Below are positions 51,440 through 60,516 of a DNA stretch of 64,000 bases, piece by piece. The stretch spans positions 1 through 64,000 of the forward strand of contig JAFUBX010000037.1 in NCBI GenBank assembly GCA_017459985.1, read 5' to 3'. A program made the translations under genes and the position numbers. Every line of letters begins with the position of its first letter. Position 1 is the stretch's first letter. The notes beneath the pieces were generated by a model. The model searched no databases. It was not told the origin of the DNA and worked only from the letters and a program-made list of their open reading frames with translations. This DNA comes from Parasporobacterium sp. (GTDB lineage Bacteria > Bacillota > Clostridia > Lachnospirales > Lachnospiraceae).

Positions 51440-52129
51440 ATGAACATACACGGACTGCAGAAAATGACTCTGCTGGATTTTCCGGAGCATGTGGCGTGTA
51501 CGGTGTTTCTGGGGGGATGCGATTTCCGGTGCCCGTTCTGCCATAATTTTGAACTGGTGGACGGAAGCGCGAAGCCGGTGATGGAGGAAGAGGAGCTTCT
51601 GGCATTTCTTTCCCGGAGGCAGGGGCTTCTGGACGGAGTTGCCGTCACAGGAGGCGAGCCCTGTCTGCATCCGGATCTGCCGGAGCTTCTGGCCAGGATC
51701 CGGGAACTGGGCTTTCCGGTGAAGCTGGATTCCAACGGGTATCATCCGGACATGCTGAGGACTCTGCTCGATCAGCATCTGGTGGATTATATCGCCATGG
51801 ATATCAAGAACAGCCCGGTAAACTATGCCCGGACCGCCGGCCTTCCGGAGGTGGATATGGGGCGGATCAGAGAGAGTATTTCTCTTCTGATGGAACAGGC
51901 GCCGGAGTATGAATTCCGGACCACCGTGATCCGGGAACTTCATGAGGAAGCGGATTTCCATGGGATCGGGGAGCTGATCCGGGGGGCGGAGCATTATTAT
52001 CTCCAGCCGTTTACCGACCGGGATTCCGTACCCTTTGGAGGATTTCATGCTCCGGAGGAGGAGCAGCTTAATGCTTATGCGGACATTATGAGGTCCTTTG
52101 TTGAGACCGTCCGGGTCCGGGGCGTATGA
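51440..52129 (+). CDS. nrdG: Anaerobic RNR-activating radical-SAM protein
   Basis: A 229-residue radical-SAM activase of the NrdG/PflA class. Cys27, Cys31 and Cys34 (GCDFRCPFCHN) bind the 4Fe-4S cluster, with AVTGGEPCLHPDL as the SAM-binding GGE motif. It installs the glycyl radical of a class III enzyme, presumably the NrdD encoded about 210 bases downstream. It precedes nrdD rather than following it, and the NrdR-like boxes lie between them, so the two genes appear to be transcribed separately. The nrdG symbol is given on context; a generic glycyl-radical activase is possible. Confidence 0.85.
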   Translation: MNIHGLQKMTLLDFPEHVACTVFLGGCDFRCPFCHNFELVDGSAKPVMEEEELLAFLSRRQGLLDGVAVTGGEPCLHPDLPELLARIRELGFPVKLDSNGYHPDMLRTLLDQHLVDYIAMDIKNSPVNYARTAGLPEVDMGRIRESISLLMEQAPEYEFRTTVIRELHEEADFHGIGELIRGAEHYYLQPFTDRDSVPFGGFHAPEEEQLNAYADIMRSFVETVRVRGV

Positions 52130-52195
52130 GCGGCGGAACCGGCCCTGCGAGGGGCGTTTCCGGGCAGGCTTTTATCCGGCGTACAAAGTGCACAA

Positions 52196-52266
52196 CCACA
52201 AGATATAGTTTTTTATAAAGTATTTGACCACAATATATTGACATCACGTCCTTCCCATGGTAATGT
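52196..52266 (+). promoter_or_regulatory. Tandem NrdR-like boxes and promoter of nrdD
   Basis: Two 16-bp boxes resemble the NrdR consensus (acaCwAtATaTwGtgt): CCACAAGATATAGTTT (52196-52211) and CCACAATATATTGACA (52228-52243). They start 32 bases apart, three helical turns, the spacing known for NrdR operators. The second box overlaps the -35 TTGACA (52238-52243), followed after 17 bases by TAATGT (52261-52266). NrdR represses RNR genes when dATP is high. A stem-loop of GCGCCAAT and ATTGGC type (52277-52305) lies in the leader. Confidence 0.82.
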
Positions 52267-52340
52267 TTAGGTCGCAGCGCCAATCAGCGTGTTATTGGCT
52301 GCGCCAAAAGGAATTATTATTATCCGGGGAGGATTTTTTT

Positions 52341-54749
52341 ATGTATCAGGTTATTAAGAGAGACGGAAAAGTTGTAGACTTCAATATCAGCAAGATCAGC
52401 GGCGCCATCACCAAGGCGTTCCAGGCACTGGAGAAGCAGTATCATCCCAGTGTGATTGAACTGATCTCGCTGCATGTAACCTCTGATTTTGAGAGCAAGA
52501 TCGTAGACGGCAAGGTGACCGTGGAGCAGATCCAGGACAGCGTGGAGAAGGTCCTGTCGGAATCCGGCTATGCAGACGTGGCGAAGGCTTATATCCTCTA
52601 CCGCCGTCAGAGAGAGAAGGTCCGTAATATCAATTCTGCCCTTCTTAATTATAAAGATCTGGTAGACAACTATCTGAAGATCAATGACTGGAGAGTCAAG
52701 GAGAACTCCACCGTGACCTATTCCGTCGGCGGCCTGATCCTGTCCAACTCCGGTGCGATCACGGCAAATTACTGGCTGAGCGAGGTCTATGATGATGAGA
52801 TCGCAGAGGCCCACAGAAGTGCAGCCATCCATCTCCATGACCTTTCCATGCTGACCGGATACTGCGCCGGATGGAGCCTGAAGCAGCTGATCCAGGAGGG
52901 TCTGGGCGGCGTTCCGGGCAAGATCACCTCTTCTCCGGCCAACCATCTGTCCACCCTGTGCAACCAGATGGTCAATTTCCTGGGAATTATGCAGAATGAA
53001 TGGGCAGGCGCGCAGGCATTTTCCTCCTTTGACACCTATCTGGCTCCCTTTGTCAAGGTTGACAATCTGTCCCAGAAGGAAGTCAAGCAGTGTGTGCAGT
53101 CCTTCGTGTACGGCGTGAATACTCCGAGCCGCTGGGGTACCCAGGCTCCGTTCTCCAACGTGACACTGGACTGGGTGGTTCCGAATGACCTGAAGAATCT
53201 GAACGCCATCATCGGCGGAAAGGAAATGGACTTTACCTACGGCGACTGCCAGAAGGAAATGGACATGGTCAACAAGGCCTTCATCGAGGTCATGATCGAG
53301 GGAGACGCCAACGGACGCGGGTTCCAGTATCCGATCCCGACCTATTCCATTACCCGGGATTTTGACTGGAGCGAGACCGAGAACAACAAGCTTCTGTTCG
53401 AGATGACCGCCAAATACGGCACCCCGTATTTCTCCAATTATATTAATTCCGACATGGAGCCCTCCGATGTCCGGTCCATGTGCTGCAGACTGCGTCTGGA
53501 CCTCAGAGAGCTGCGCAAGAAATCCGGCGGATTCTTCGGTTCCGGCGAATCCACAGGCTCCATCGGCGTCGTGACCATCAATATGCCGCGAATCGCTTAT
53601 CTGGCAAAGGATGAGGAGGATTTCTACAAACGTCTGGACAACCTGATGGATATTTCCGCAAGGAGCCTTAAGACCAAACGTACAGTTATCACCAAGCTGC
53701 TGGATCAGGGACTGTATCCCTACACCAAGAGATATCTGGGAACCTTCAGCAACCATTTCTCTACCATCGGCCTGATCGGTATGAATGAAGTGGGACTGAA
53801 TGCAAAATGGCTCCGGGCCGATCTTACGGACGAGAAGGTACAGCGCTTCACCCGCGACGTGCTGAATCACATGAGAGAGCGTCTGTCCGATTATCAGGAG
53901 ATGTACGGCGACCTGTACAACCTGGAGGCAACTCCGGCAGAGTCCACGACCTACCGGTTCGCAAAGCACGACAAGGAGCAGTACCCGGATATCATCACCG
54001 CCAATATGAACGGAACGCCCTATTATACGAACTCCTCCCATCTGCCGGTCGGCTACACGGAGGATGTGTTCTCCGCACTGGATATTCAGGATGATCTGCA
54101 GACTCTCTATACCTCGGGAACCGTATTCCATGCATTCCTGGGCGAGAAGCTTCCGGACTGGAAGGCTGCAGCCAACCTGGTGCGCAAGATCGCCGAGAAC
54201 TACAAGCTTCCGTATTACACCATGTCTCCGACCTACTCGGTCTGCAAGGATCATGGATATCTGACCGGAGAACAGTTCACCTGCCCGATCTGCGGAGCCA
54301 AGACGGAGGTTTACAGCCGGATAACGGGATACTATCGTCCGGTACAGAACTGGAACGACGGAAAGGCCCAGGAGTACAAGGACCGCAAGGTATACAACAT
54401 TGGCCATTCTGTCCTGTCCCATACAGGCCCCAATCCGGCTCCGGTGGATGAGAAGGTCCCGGCTGTCCGCGATACCGCCGCTGCCGAAAAGGCACAGAAG
54501 AGCGCAGCTCCGGCCGATGAATTTGAAGCAATCCTGTTCAAGACACCGACCTGTCCGAACTGCCGGGCAGCAGGCGCGATCCTGGACAAGGCCGGCGTGA
54601 AATACGCCGCCTTAAATGCCAACGAAGAGAAGGAACTGGTGGAGAAATACGGCGTGAAGCAGGCACCGACCCTGGTCCTTCTGAACGGAGATTCCTTTGA
54701 GAAATACCGCGGGGTATCGGATATCAAGGGCTGGCTGATGAAACGGTAG
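52341..54749 (+). CDS. nrdD: Class III ribonucleotide reductase with fused glutaredoxin domain
   Basis: This enzyme makes deoxyribonucleotides without oxygen by glycyl-radical chemistry. The 802-residue protein has an N-terminal ATP-cone (about 1-95, YQVIKRDGKVVDF), the catalytic barrel, a zinc-site region (CKDHG..CPICG) and the glycyl radical loop SRITGYYRP with Gly663. After a Pro/Ala linker, residues about 730-802 form a glutaredoxin/thioredoxin-like domain with CPNC (738-741) and a cis-Pro strand QAPTLVLL. ATG 52341 has GGGGAGG eight bases upstream. The fused redoxin implies disulfide-based reduction instead of formate, as reported for thioredoxin-dependent class III enzymes. A terminator follows. 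Confidence 0.95.
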   Translation: MYQVIKRDGKVVDFNISKISGAITKAFQALEKQYHPSVIELISLHVTSDFESKIVDGKVTVEQIQDSVEKVLSESGYADVAKAYILYRRQREKVRNINSALLNYKDLVDNYLKINDWRVKENSTVTYSVGGLILSNSGAITANYWLSEVYDDEIAEAHRSAAIHLHDLSMLTGYCAGWSLKQLIQEGLGGVPGKITSSPANHLSTLCNQMVNFLGIMQNEWAGAQAFSSFDTYLAPFVKVDNLSQKEVKQCVQSFVYGVNTPSRWGTQAPFSNVTLDWVVPNDLKNLNAIIGGKEMDFTYGDCQKEMDMVNKAFIEVMIEGDANGRGFQYPIPTYSITRDFDWSETENNKLLFEMTAKYGTPYFSNYINSDMEPSDVRSMCCRLRLDLRELRKKSGGFFGSGESTGSIGVVTINMPRIAYLAKDEEDFYKRLDNLMDISARSLKTKRTVITKLLDQGLYPYTKRYLGTFSNHFSTIGLIGMNEVGLNAKWLRADLTDEKVQRFTRDVLNHMRERLSDYQEMYGDLYNLEATPAESTTYRFAKHDKEQYPDIITANMNGTPYYTNSSHLPVGYTEDVFSALDIQDDLQTLYTSGTVFHAFLGEKLPDWKAAANLVRKIAENYKLPYYTMSPTYSVCKDHGYLTGEQFTCPICGAKTEVYSRITGYYRPVQNWNDGKAQEYKDRKVYNIGHSVLSHTGPNPAPVDEKVPAVRDTAAAEKAQKSAAPADEFEAILFKTPTCPNCRAAGAILDKAGVKYAALNANEEKELVEKYGVKQAPTLVLLNGDSFEKYRGVSDIKGWLMKR

Positions 54750-54772
54750 AGCACGGAAACAACGCTGCAGGC

Positions 54773-54804
54773 GGGCAGGAGTGACGCTCCTGCCCGATCT
54801 TTTG
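54773..54804 (+). terminator. Terminator between nrdD and trxB
   Basis: GGGCAGGAG (54773-54781) and CTCCTGCCC (54787-54795) form a perfect 9-bp stem with a 5-nt loop, followed by GATCTTTT. Confidence 0.85.
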
Positions 54805-54826
54805 TAATAAAAGGGAGAGACAGAAT

Positions 54827-55741
54827 ATGACAGACGTAATCATTGTGGGCGGAGGACCGGCGGGAATGACGGCCGCTCTTTATGCCCTTCGGAACGGCAA
54901 AAGCGCGCTGGTGATCGAGAAAAACGGATTCGGCGGGCAGATCACGCATTCCCCGAAGGTGGAAAATTATCCGGGTACCCTGTCCATGAGCGGCAATGAA
55001 TTTGCCGAGCATACACTGGATCAGATCCTGGCCCAGGGGGCAGAGATCGAGTTCGAAACGGTGGTCTCCGTGGAAAATACTCCGGAGGGAAAGATTGTCC
55101 GGACGGAAGAGGGCGGAGAATACGAAGGCCGCACGGTGATCCTGGCCACCGGAGTCAAGCACCGGATGCTGGGGCTGGAAGGGGAAGAGGACCTTGTGGG
55201 CGAGGGCATCTCCTTCTGCGCAGTGTGCGACGGGGATTTCTATGCAGACCGGACCGTCTGTGTCGCCGGCGGAGGCAACAGCGCGCTTCAGGAGGCGATC
55301 CTGCTTTCCGAAAAGAGCAAAGAGGTGATCATGCTGCAGGATCTGGACTTTTTTACCGGAGAGGCAAGGCTGCAGGATGTGCTGTTTGCCAGAGAGAATG
55401 TACGGGCGCTGACCGGCGTGAAGTTTCGCCGACTGATCACCCGGGACGGCGTCTTAACGGGGGTCGAAGTAGAATCCCGGGAAGACGGGACAGTACAGAC
55501 CATCGACTGCGACGGGCTGTTTGTCGCCATCGGACTGATTCCGGAAAATGATCCCTTTGCGGACCTGGCGGATCTGAACAGCTATGGCTATTTCGATTCG
55601 GATGAACAGTGCCTGACCCGGACCCCCGGGATCTTCGTGGCCGGAGACTGCCGCAGCAAATACGTGCGGCAACTTACCACCGCTGTTGCCGACGGGGCCA
55701 CCGCAGCGCTGGCCGCCTGCCGCTATATCAACGAACTGTAA
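54827..55741 (+). CDS. trxB: Thioredoxin reductase
   Basis: A 304-residue flavoprotein of the TrxB family. The FAD-binding GGGPAG (8-13) opens it, the redox pair CAVC is at 131-134, the NADPH-site GGGNSALQEA follows, and the C-terminal FVAGDC closes the FAD domain. It passes electrons to thioredoxin-like domains. Its position directly after an nrdD that ends in a glutaredoxin-like domain makes that domain a likely substrate. It has its own AAGGGAGAG ribosome site and no obvious separate promoter, so it may depend on read-through of the terminator. Confidence 0.93.
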   Translation: MTDVIIVGGGPAGMTAALYALRNGKSALVIEKNGFGGQITHSPKVENYPGTLSMSGNEFAEHTLDQILAQGAEIEFETVVSVENTPEGKIVRTEEGGEYEGRTVILATGVKHRMLGLEGEEDLVGEGISFCAVCDGDFYADRTVCVAGGGNSALQEAILLSEKSKEVIMLQDLDFFTGEARLQDVLFARENVRALTGVKFRRLITRDGVLTGVEVESREDGTVQTIDCDGLFVAIGLIPENDPFADLADLNSYGYFDSDEQCLTRTPGIFVAGDCRSKYVRQLTTAVADGATAALAACRYINEL

Positions 55742-55823
55742 GACAGGTTTTATTTGTCAGATCCGGAGAAATAGCAGACTCCAATCAGCATAACCGCGTA
55801 TATACCAGCGGATGACGGGACTG

Positions 55824-55846
55824 TATAATCATTGAAAATAATGATT
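55824..55846 (+). promoter_or_regulatory. Putative -10 and palindrome upstream of the prohibitin gene
   Basis: TATAAT (55824-55829) preceded by TG gives a possible -10, but no good -35 is present. It overlaps the palindrome AATCATT-GAAAAT-AATGATT (55827-55846). Confidence 0.4.
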
Positions 55847-55885
55847 CACACAGTACACGACATGATGTGTTGAGAGGAGAGTACA

Positions 55886-56671
55886 ATGAAAAAAATCGGA
55901 AAGAAAGCAGTCATTATCGCAGCAGCAGTGATCATCGTTCTAATCCTTGTGTTCAACGCCTTCTCCGTAGTCGAGGCCGGACATACCGGAGTTATCGTTA
56001 CGCTGGGCAAGGTCACCGAAAGCACCCTGCAGGAGGGCCTGCACCTGAAGATCCCGTTCATCCAGGATATCGTGATGATCGACAACCGGATCGTAAAACT
56101 GGAGGTGCAGACGGAGGCGTTTTCCAAAGACCTTCAGACGGTCACCACCACACTGGCGATCAACTACAGGGTCGATACCGCCAAATCTTACAGCATCTAC
56201 AAAAACATCGGTGCAAGCTATGAGGATGTGCTGATCACCCCCGCTGTCAACGAGGTTCTGAAGGCCACCACAGCCATGTATACCGCAGAGGAGAGCGTGA
56301 CCAACAGAAACATGATCTCCGAGGGTCTGGTAGCCGGACTGAATGAGAAGCTGAACGCCGACGGCCTGTATGTGACGGATGTCAACATTATCAACTTTGA
56401 TTTCTCTGAAGCGTTTATTACCGCCATTGAGGAGAAGCAGGTCGCCCAGCAGCAGCTTTTAAAGGCCGAGACGGACAAACAGAAAGCCATTACCAACGCC
56501 CAGGCCGAAGCTGAATCGGTGAGGATCAAAGCCCAGGCGGAGGCCGACGCCAACAAGACGATCGCCCAGTCCCTGTCGGATGAGATCATTGAGTATCAGA
56601 AAATCCAGAAATGGGATGGAATTCTGCCTCAGGTCACAGGTGCCGGCGGATCCTTCGTCACCATCGACTGA
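55886..56671 (+). CDS. Prohibitin-family SPFH protein
   Basis: A 261-residue membrane protein with an N-terminal helix (AVIIAAAVIIVLILVFNAF, about 7-25) followed by an SPFH/Band-7 domain (VVEAGHTGVIVTLGKVTE, then LHLKIPFIQDIVMID). A long C-terminal helix with AEAESVRIKAQAEADANK repeats is typical of prohibitins. Such proteins form ring or cage scaffolds at the membrane. It has a strong AGAGGAGAG site and its own terminator, and appears monocistronic. Confidence 0.92.
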   Translation: MKKIGKKAVIIAAAVIIVLILVFNAFSVVEAGHTGVIVTLGKVTESTLQEGLHLKIPFIQDIVMIDNRIVKLEVQTEAFSKDLQTVTTTLAINYRVDTAKSYSIYKNIGASYEDVLITPAVNEVLKATTAMYTAEESVTNRNMISEGLVAGLNEKLNADGLYVTDVNIINFDFSEAFITAIEEKQVAQQQLLKAETDKQKAITNAQAEAESVRIKAQAEADANKTIAQSLSDEIIEYQKIQKWDGILPQVTGAGGSFVTID

Positions 56672-56751
56672 CGCGGGGCGCCGAAAACATCGGGGATTGC
56701 GGACATCGGTTCAGTCACCGGTTCAGCAGGACCCGGAAAGAAACAGAAAAA

Positions 56752-56785
56752 CTGCCGTACTTCAAAAGAGTGCGGCAGCTTTTTT
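56752..56785 (+). terminator. Terminator after the prohibitin gene
   Basis: CTGCCGTACT pairs with AGTGCGGCAG (one G-T pair) around a 7-nt loop, followed by C and a T6 tract. Confidence 0.88.
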
Positions 56786-56904
56786 GCACGCACGGGAGAC
56801 CGGAAAGGACCGGCGTTTCCCGGCATGGGCAGAACCTCACTACCCATTGGAGTAGTTTTGGCGCCGGGTATAAAATTTAGGCCAATTTTCTCCGGAACTA
56901 TGAC

Positions 56905-56933
56905 TTGAAAAAAGTCGGGGTGATGAGTATCAT
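56905..56933 (+). promoter_or_regulatory. Promoter of the rnf operon
   Basis: TTGAAA (56905-56910), a 17-base spacer and TATCAT (56928-56933) lie about 45 bases before the rnfC start. Confidence 0.65.
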
Positions 56934-56978
56934 GGATAAGGTTTATGTATTTTAATTATTCAGAAGAGGAGAATCAAA

Positions 56979-58355
56979 TTGAAAAAACTGCACGGTGTGA
57001 AAGCACCACATTGGAAAAATACGGCTGAGCTTGCAGCTGTCCGGATTCCGGTTCCGCCAGAGGTGGTCGTTCCGATGTCCATGCATATCGGAGCTCCTGC
57101 CAAACCGGTGGTAAAGGCCGGAGATCCTGTCAAAGTAGGACAGTTGATCGCGGAAGCAGGCGGATTTGTGTCTGCGCCGATCCATTCCGGAGTGTCCGGA
57201 AAGGTCAAGAAGATCGACGATGTGCTGCTGTCAAACGGACAGAGAGGAACGGCAGTGATCATCGAAACAGACGGGGAACAGTCTGTCTATGAAGGGGTTG
57301 CCCCGGTTCCGGTCTCTTCCAAAGAAGAGCTGATCGAAGCAGTGAAAGCCAGCGGGCTGGTGGGCCTGGGCGGCGCCGGATTCCCGGCCTCCGTAAAACT
57401 GATGGTCAAAGACGGCGTTAAGATCGATTATCTGCTGGTGAACGGAGCTGAGTGCGAGCCCTATATCACTTCCGATACCCGGACCATGCTGGACGATGCG
57501 GAAGCGGTGATTGGCGGCGCGGAGCTGGTTCAGAAATACCTGAACATCCCGCAGACGGTCTTCGGGATCGAAGACAACAAAAAGGAATGTATCCGCAAAC
57601 TGGAGGAGCTTAGCAGGGACAAGTCCGGGATGAGTGTACAGGCCCTTCCGGCCATGTACCCGCAGGGCGGTGAGAAGGTTCTGATCTACAATGTGACCGG
57701 CAGAGAAGTCCCGGAGGGAAAGCTTCCCGCCGACGCCGGATGCATTGTCATGAACTGTACCTCCCTGGCAGCGCTTTATAAATACATCCGCACAGGAATG
57801 CCCCTGGTGGAGAAGTGCATTACCGTGGACGGATCCGCTGTGGTCAATCCGCAGAATGTCATTGCTCCGATCGGAACGCCGATCAAGTATCTGTTCGAAT
57901 TCTGCGGCGGATTTCAGAAGGATCCGGAGAAGATCCTGTACGGCGGCCCCATGATGGGCATCGCGGTCCCGGATACCGAAGTGCCGGTCCTGAAGGGAAC
58001 CAATGCGGTTCTGGCTTTTGATCATGCCGATGCGATCCTTCCGGAACCGACGGCCTGTATCCGCTGCGGCAACTGTGTCAGCCACTGTCCAATGCGGCTG
58101 GCTCCGCTGGAGATCGAACGGGCCTACACACTGAAGAAACCGGAGTTTCTGGAACGGGAGAAGGTGGGCCTTTGCATGGAATGCGGATGCTGCGCATTCG
58201 GATGTCCGGCCAAGAGACCGCTGGTGCATGTCATGAAGCTGTCCAAGCTGATGCTGAGAGATTATCAGAACGCGAAGAAACTGGAAGAAGAGAAGAAGGC
58301 TGCCAAGGCACAGAAAGCAGCTGCTGAGAATGGGAAGGAGGAGAAAAAAGAATGA
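56979..58355 (+). CDS. rnfC: Rnf complex subunit C
   Basis: The NADH-facing peripheral subunit of the ion-translocating ferredoxin:NAD+ oxidoreductase. The 458-residue protein has an N-terminal barrel-like region, a nucleotide/FMN domain (GLVGLGGAGFPASVK and NGAECEPYITSDTR), and two 4Fe-4S motifs near the end: CIRCGNCVSHCP and CMECGCCAFGCP. A Lys/Glu-rich tail follows. Translation starts at a TTG behind AGAGGAGA. It overlaps rnfD by four bases. All six subunits follow in the usual C-D-G-E-A-B order. Confidence 0.95.
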   Translation: MKKLHGVKAPHWKNTAELAAVRIPVPPEVVVPMSMHIGAPAKPVVKAGDPVKVGQLIAEAGGFVSAPIHSGVSGKVKKIDDVLLSNGQRGTAVIIETDGEQSVYEGVAPVPVSSKEELIEAVKASGLVGLGGAGFPASVKLMVKDGVKIDYLLVNGAECEPYITSDTRTMLDDAEAVIGGAELVQKYLNIPQTVFGIEDNKKECIRKLEELSRDKSGMSVQALPAMYPQGGEKVLIYNVTGREVPEGKLPADAGCIVMNCTSLAALYKYIRTGMPLVEKCITVDGSAVVNPQNVIAPIGTPIKYLFEFCGGFQKDPEKILYGGPMMGIAVPDTEVPVLKGTNAVLAFDHADAILPEPTACIRCGNCVSHCPMRLAPLEIERAYTLKKPEFLEREKVGLCMECGCCAFGCPAKRPLVHVMKLSKLMLRDYQNAKKLEEEKKAAKAQKAAAENGKEEKKE

Positions 58356-59269
58356 GTCAGTTAACCGTTTCCTCTTCACCGCATATACGCCAGAATACCA
58401 CAACCCAGCGCGTCATGCTGGACGTGATCATTGCACTGATGCCGGCCCTGATCGCATCGGTGATCATTTTCGGATTCCGGGCTCTGCTGATCGTTGCGAT
58501 CTGTGTGGCCTGTTGTGTTCTGGCAGAGTTTATCTGGCAGAAGCTGATGCATCAGAAGGTCACCGTCTCGGATCTGACCGCAGTCGTTACCGGTATTCTG
58601 CTGGCTTATAATCTGCCGGTGGGAATCCCGATCTGGCAGGCAATCATCGGCTGTATTGTTGCCATTATCGGCGTGAAGCAGTTGTTCGGCGGCGTCGGAA
58701 AGAACTTCGTCAATCCGGCTATCACCGCCCGTATCGTGATGTTCCTGGCATTTTCCGTGAGTATGACCACCTGGGTATTCCCGGATGCGGTATCCTCCGC
58801 GACCCCGCTGGGCCTGATTTCTTCCGGTTCCATTGACCAGCTGCCCAGCCTGATGAATATGTTCCTGGGCGTAAGGGGCGGCTGTCTGGGTGAGACCAGT
58901 GTTCTGGCCCTGCTGCTCGGCGGGATCTACCTGGTGATCCGCAAGGTCATCACCTGGCATACCCCGGTTATTTATATCGCAACCGTATTCTTATTTACCC
59001 TGGCTCTGGGACAGCAGCCGGTCTATCAGATCATGTCCGGCGGCCTGATGCTGGGGGCCATCTTCATGGCAACGGATTATGTGACCACTCCGTATTCCGC
59101 AATCGGTAAGATTATTTTCGGACTCGGCGCAGGGATCCTTACGGTGATCATCCGTGTTTACGGCAGTTATCCGGAAGGCGTTTCCTACTCCATCCTGTTA
59201 ATGAACATTCTGACACCGTATATCAACAGGATCAGGGTGACCAGACCGGTGGGAGGTGCAAAGGCATGA
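58352..59269 (+). CDS. rnfD: Rnf complex subunit D
   Basis: A 305-residue integral membrane subunit with about nine helices. It carries covalent FMN in characterised Rnf complexes; the candidate site here is SSATPLGL (about residues 150-157). The opening SSPHIRQNTTTQRVML and the motif FGGVGKNFVNPA are family features. It overlaps rnfC and rnfG by four bases each. Confidence 0.95.
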   Translation: MSQLTVSSSPHIRQNTTTQRVMLDVIIALMPALIASVIIFGFRALLIVAICVACCVLAEFIWQKLMHQKVTVSDLTAVVTGILLAYNLPVGIPIWQAIIGCIVAIIGVKQLFGGVGKNFVNPAITARIVMFLAFSVSMTTWVFPDAVSSATPLGLISSGSIDQLPSLMNMFLGVRGGCLGETSVLALLLGGIYLVIRKVITWHTPVIYIATVFLFTLALGQQPVYQIMSGGLMLGAIFMATDYVTTPYSAIGKIIFGLGAGILTVIIRVYGSYPEGVSYSILLMNILTPYINRIRVTRPVGGAKA

Positions 59270-59799
59270 AAAGTTCCGCAAAAAATGATTTTGTAATGCC
59301 CATCGCAGTTCTTACGATTATTTGTCTGGTCATCACCGCACTGCTGGCTCTGACCAACAGTGCCACGGAACCGGTGATTACCAAAGCGGCTGCTGAAAGA
59401 GCAGAGGCTGCAAGGACGGAGATCATCCCCGAGGCAGAGGGATTTGAACTGATGGAAGTGGATGGTCTGCCATCCACGGTAAAAGAAGCATACAGCACCA
59501 CCAATGACTGCGGCTATATCTTTATGCTGGAGACCATGGGATACGGCGGTGAGATGGATCTGATCCTGGGAATGGATAATGACGGAGAGATCATCGCCGT
59601 GAAAACACTGGCACACAGCGAGACCAAGGGTATGGGATCCAAGACTGCAGAAGAGCCCTTCCGCAGCCAGTTTACCGGAAAAGACGAGAGTCTGGAGGGC
59701 GTCAGCGCCATTTCCGGAGCCACGATCTCTTCCAAAGCCTATCTGGGAGCTGTGGCAGATGCATTTGCTGCATTCAATTTAGTGACGGGGGTGGAATAA
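59266..59799 (+). CDS. rnfG: Rnf complex subunit G
   Basis: A 177-residue subunit with one N-terminal membrane helix and a soluble FMN-binding domain on the outer face. The flavinylation motif SGATISS (about 155-161), with Thr as the FMN attachment site, is clear. The ETKGMGSK stretch upstream is also typical. It needs an ApbE-type flavin transferase, not present in this window. Confidence 0.95.
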   Translation: MKSSAKNDFVMPIAVLTIICLVITALLALTNSATEPVITKAAAERAEAARTEIIPEAEGFELMEVDGLPSTVKEAYSTTNDCGYIFMLETMGYGGEMDLILGMDNDGEIIAVKTLAHSETKGMGSKTAEEPFRSQFTGKDESLEGVSAISGATISSKAYLGAVADAFAAFNLVTGVE

Positions 59800-59802
59800 A
59801 CA

Positions 59803-60516
59803 GTGAAAGAATCAAAGTTATCAATACTCACAAAGGGTATCATTAAAGAAAATCCGGTATTGGTGCTTGTACTGGGAACCTGTCCGACCCTTGCGGTAAC
59901 GACCCAGGCATCCAATGCCATCGGAATGGGAATCGCTTTTACATTTGTACTGATCTGTTCGAATATCGTGATCTCCCTGCTGCGGAATATTATTCCCGAC
60001 AAGGTCCGGATTCCCTGCTATATCACGATCATTGCCGGATTTGTCACGATCATTGAGCTGGTGATGGAAGCTTATGCCTACAGCCTGTATGAGGCCCTGG
60101 GCATATACCTCTCCCTGATCGTCGTCAACTGTATCATCCTGGGAAGAGCGGAAATGTTTGCCAATAAGAACAAGCCCTTCGCTTCCTTCCTGGACGCCAT
60201 CGGAATGGGAATCGGATTTACACTGACCCTGTTCGTCATGGCTTCGATCCGTGAGATCCTGGGAAGCGGCAGCTGGTTCGGCATGGAGATTCCGGTACTG
60301 GCAGAAAACAACATTTCTCTGATGACCATGGCTCCGGGCGGATTCTTCGTATTTGCCTGCCTGATGGCGCTGGTCAATAAGATCACAAAGGGCCGGAACA
60401 AACGGATCACGGAATATGGCTGCGAGACCTGTCCGTCCGCGGCTTCCTGCGGGAAGACCGGCTGCGAAGGATGCGTGGCAGGCGCAAATACACAGGAAGG
60501 AGGAGACGTTAAATGA
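59803..60516 (+). CDS. rnfE: Rnf complex subunit E with cysteine-rich tail
   Basis: A 237-residue integral membrane subunit with six helices (GTCPTLAVTTQASNAIGMG, YITIIAGFVTIIELVMEAY). With RnfA it forms the membrane core that holds a transmembrane iron-sulfur centre; the conserved early Cys is in GTCPTLA. Translation starts at GTG behind GGGGTGG. After the last helix a tail contains five cysteines (207, 210, 216, 221, 224), spaced CETC-x5-C-x4-CEGC. This is unlike short RnfE tails and could bind metal. Confidence 0.94.
   Translation: MKESKLSILTKGIIKENPVLVLVLGTCPTLAVTTQASNAIGMGIAFTFVLICSNIVISLLRNIIPDKVRIPCYITIIAGFVTIIELVMEAYAYSLYEALGIYLSLIVVNCIILGRAEMFANKNKPFASFLDAIGMGIGFTLTLFVMASIREILGSGSWFGMEIPVLAENNISLMTMAPGGFFVFACLMALVNKITKGRNKRITEYGCETCPSAASCGKTGCEGCVAGANTQEGGDVK

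Noticed and set aside
52320-54422. 700-codon open frame on the minus strand
   Set aside because: It is the antisense shadow of nrdD, whose domains, ribosome site and promoter are clear.
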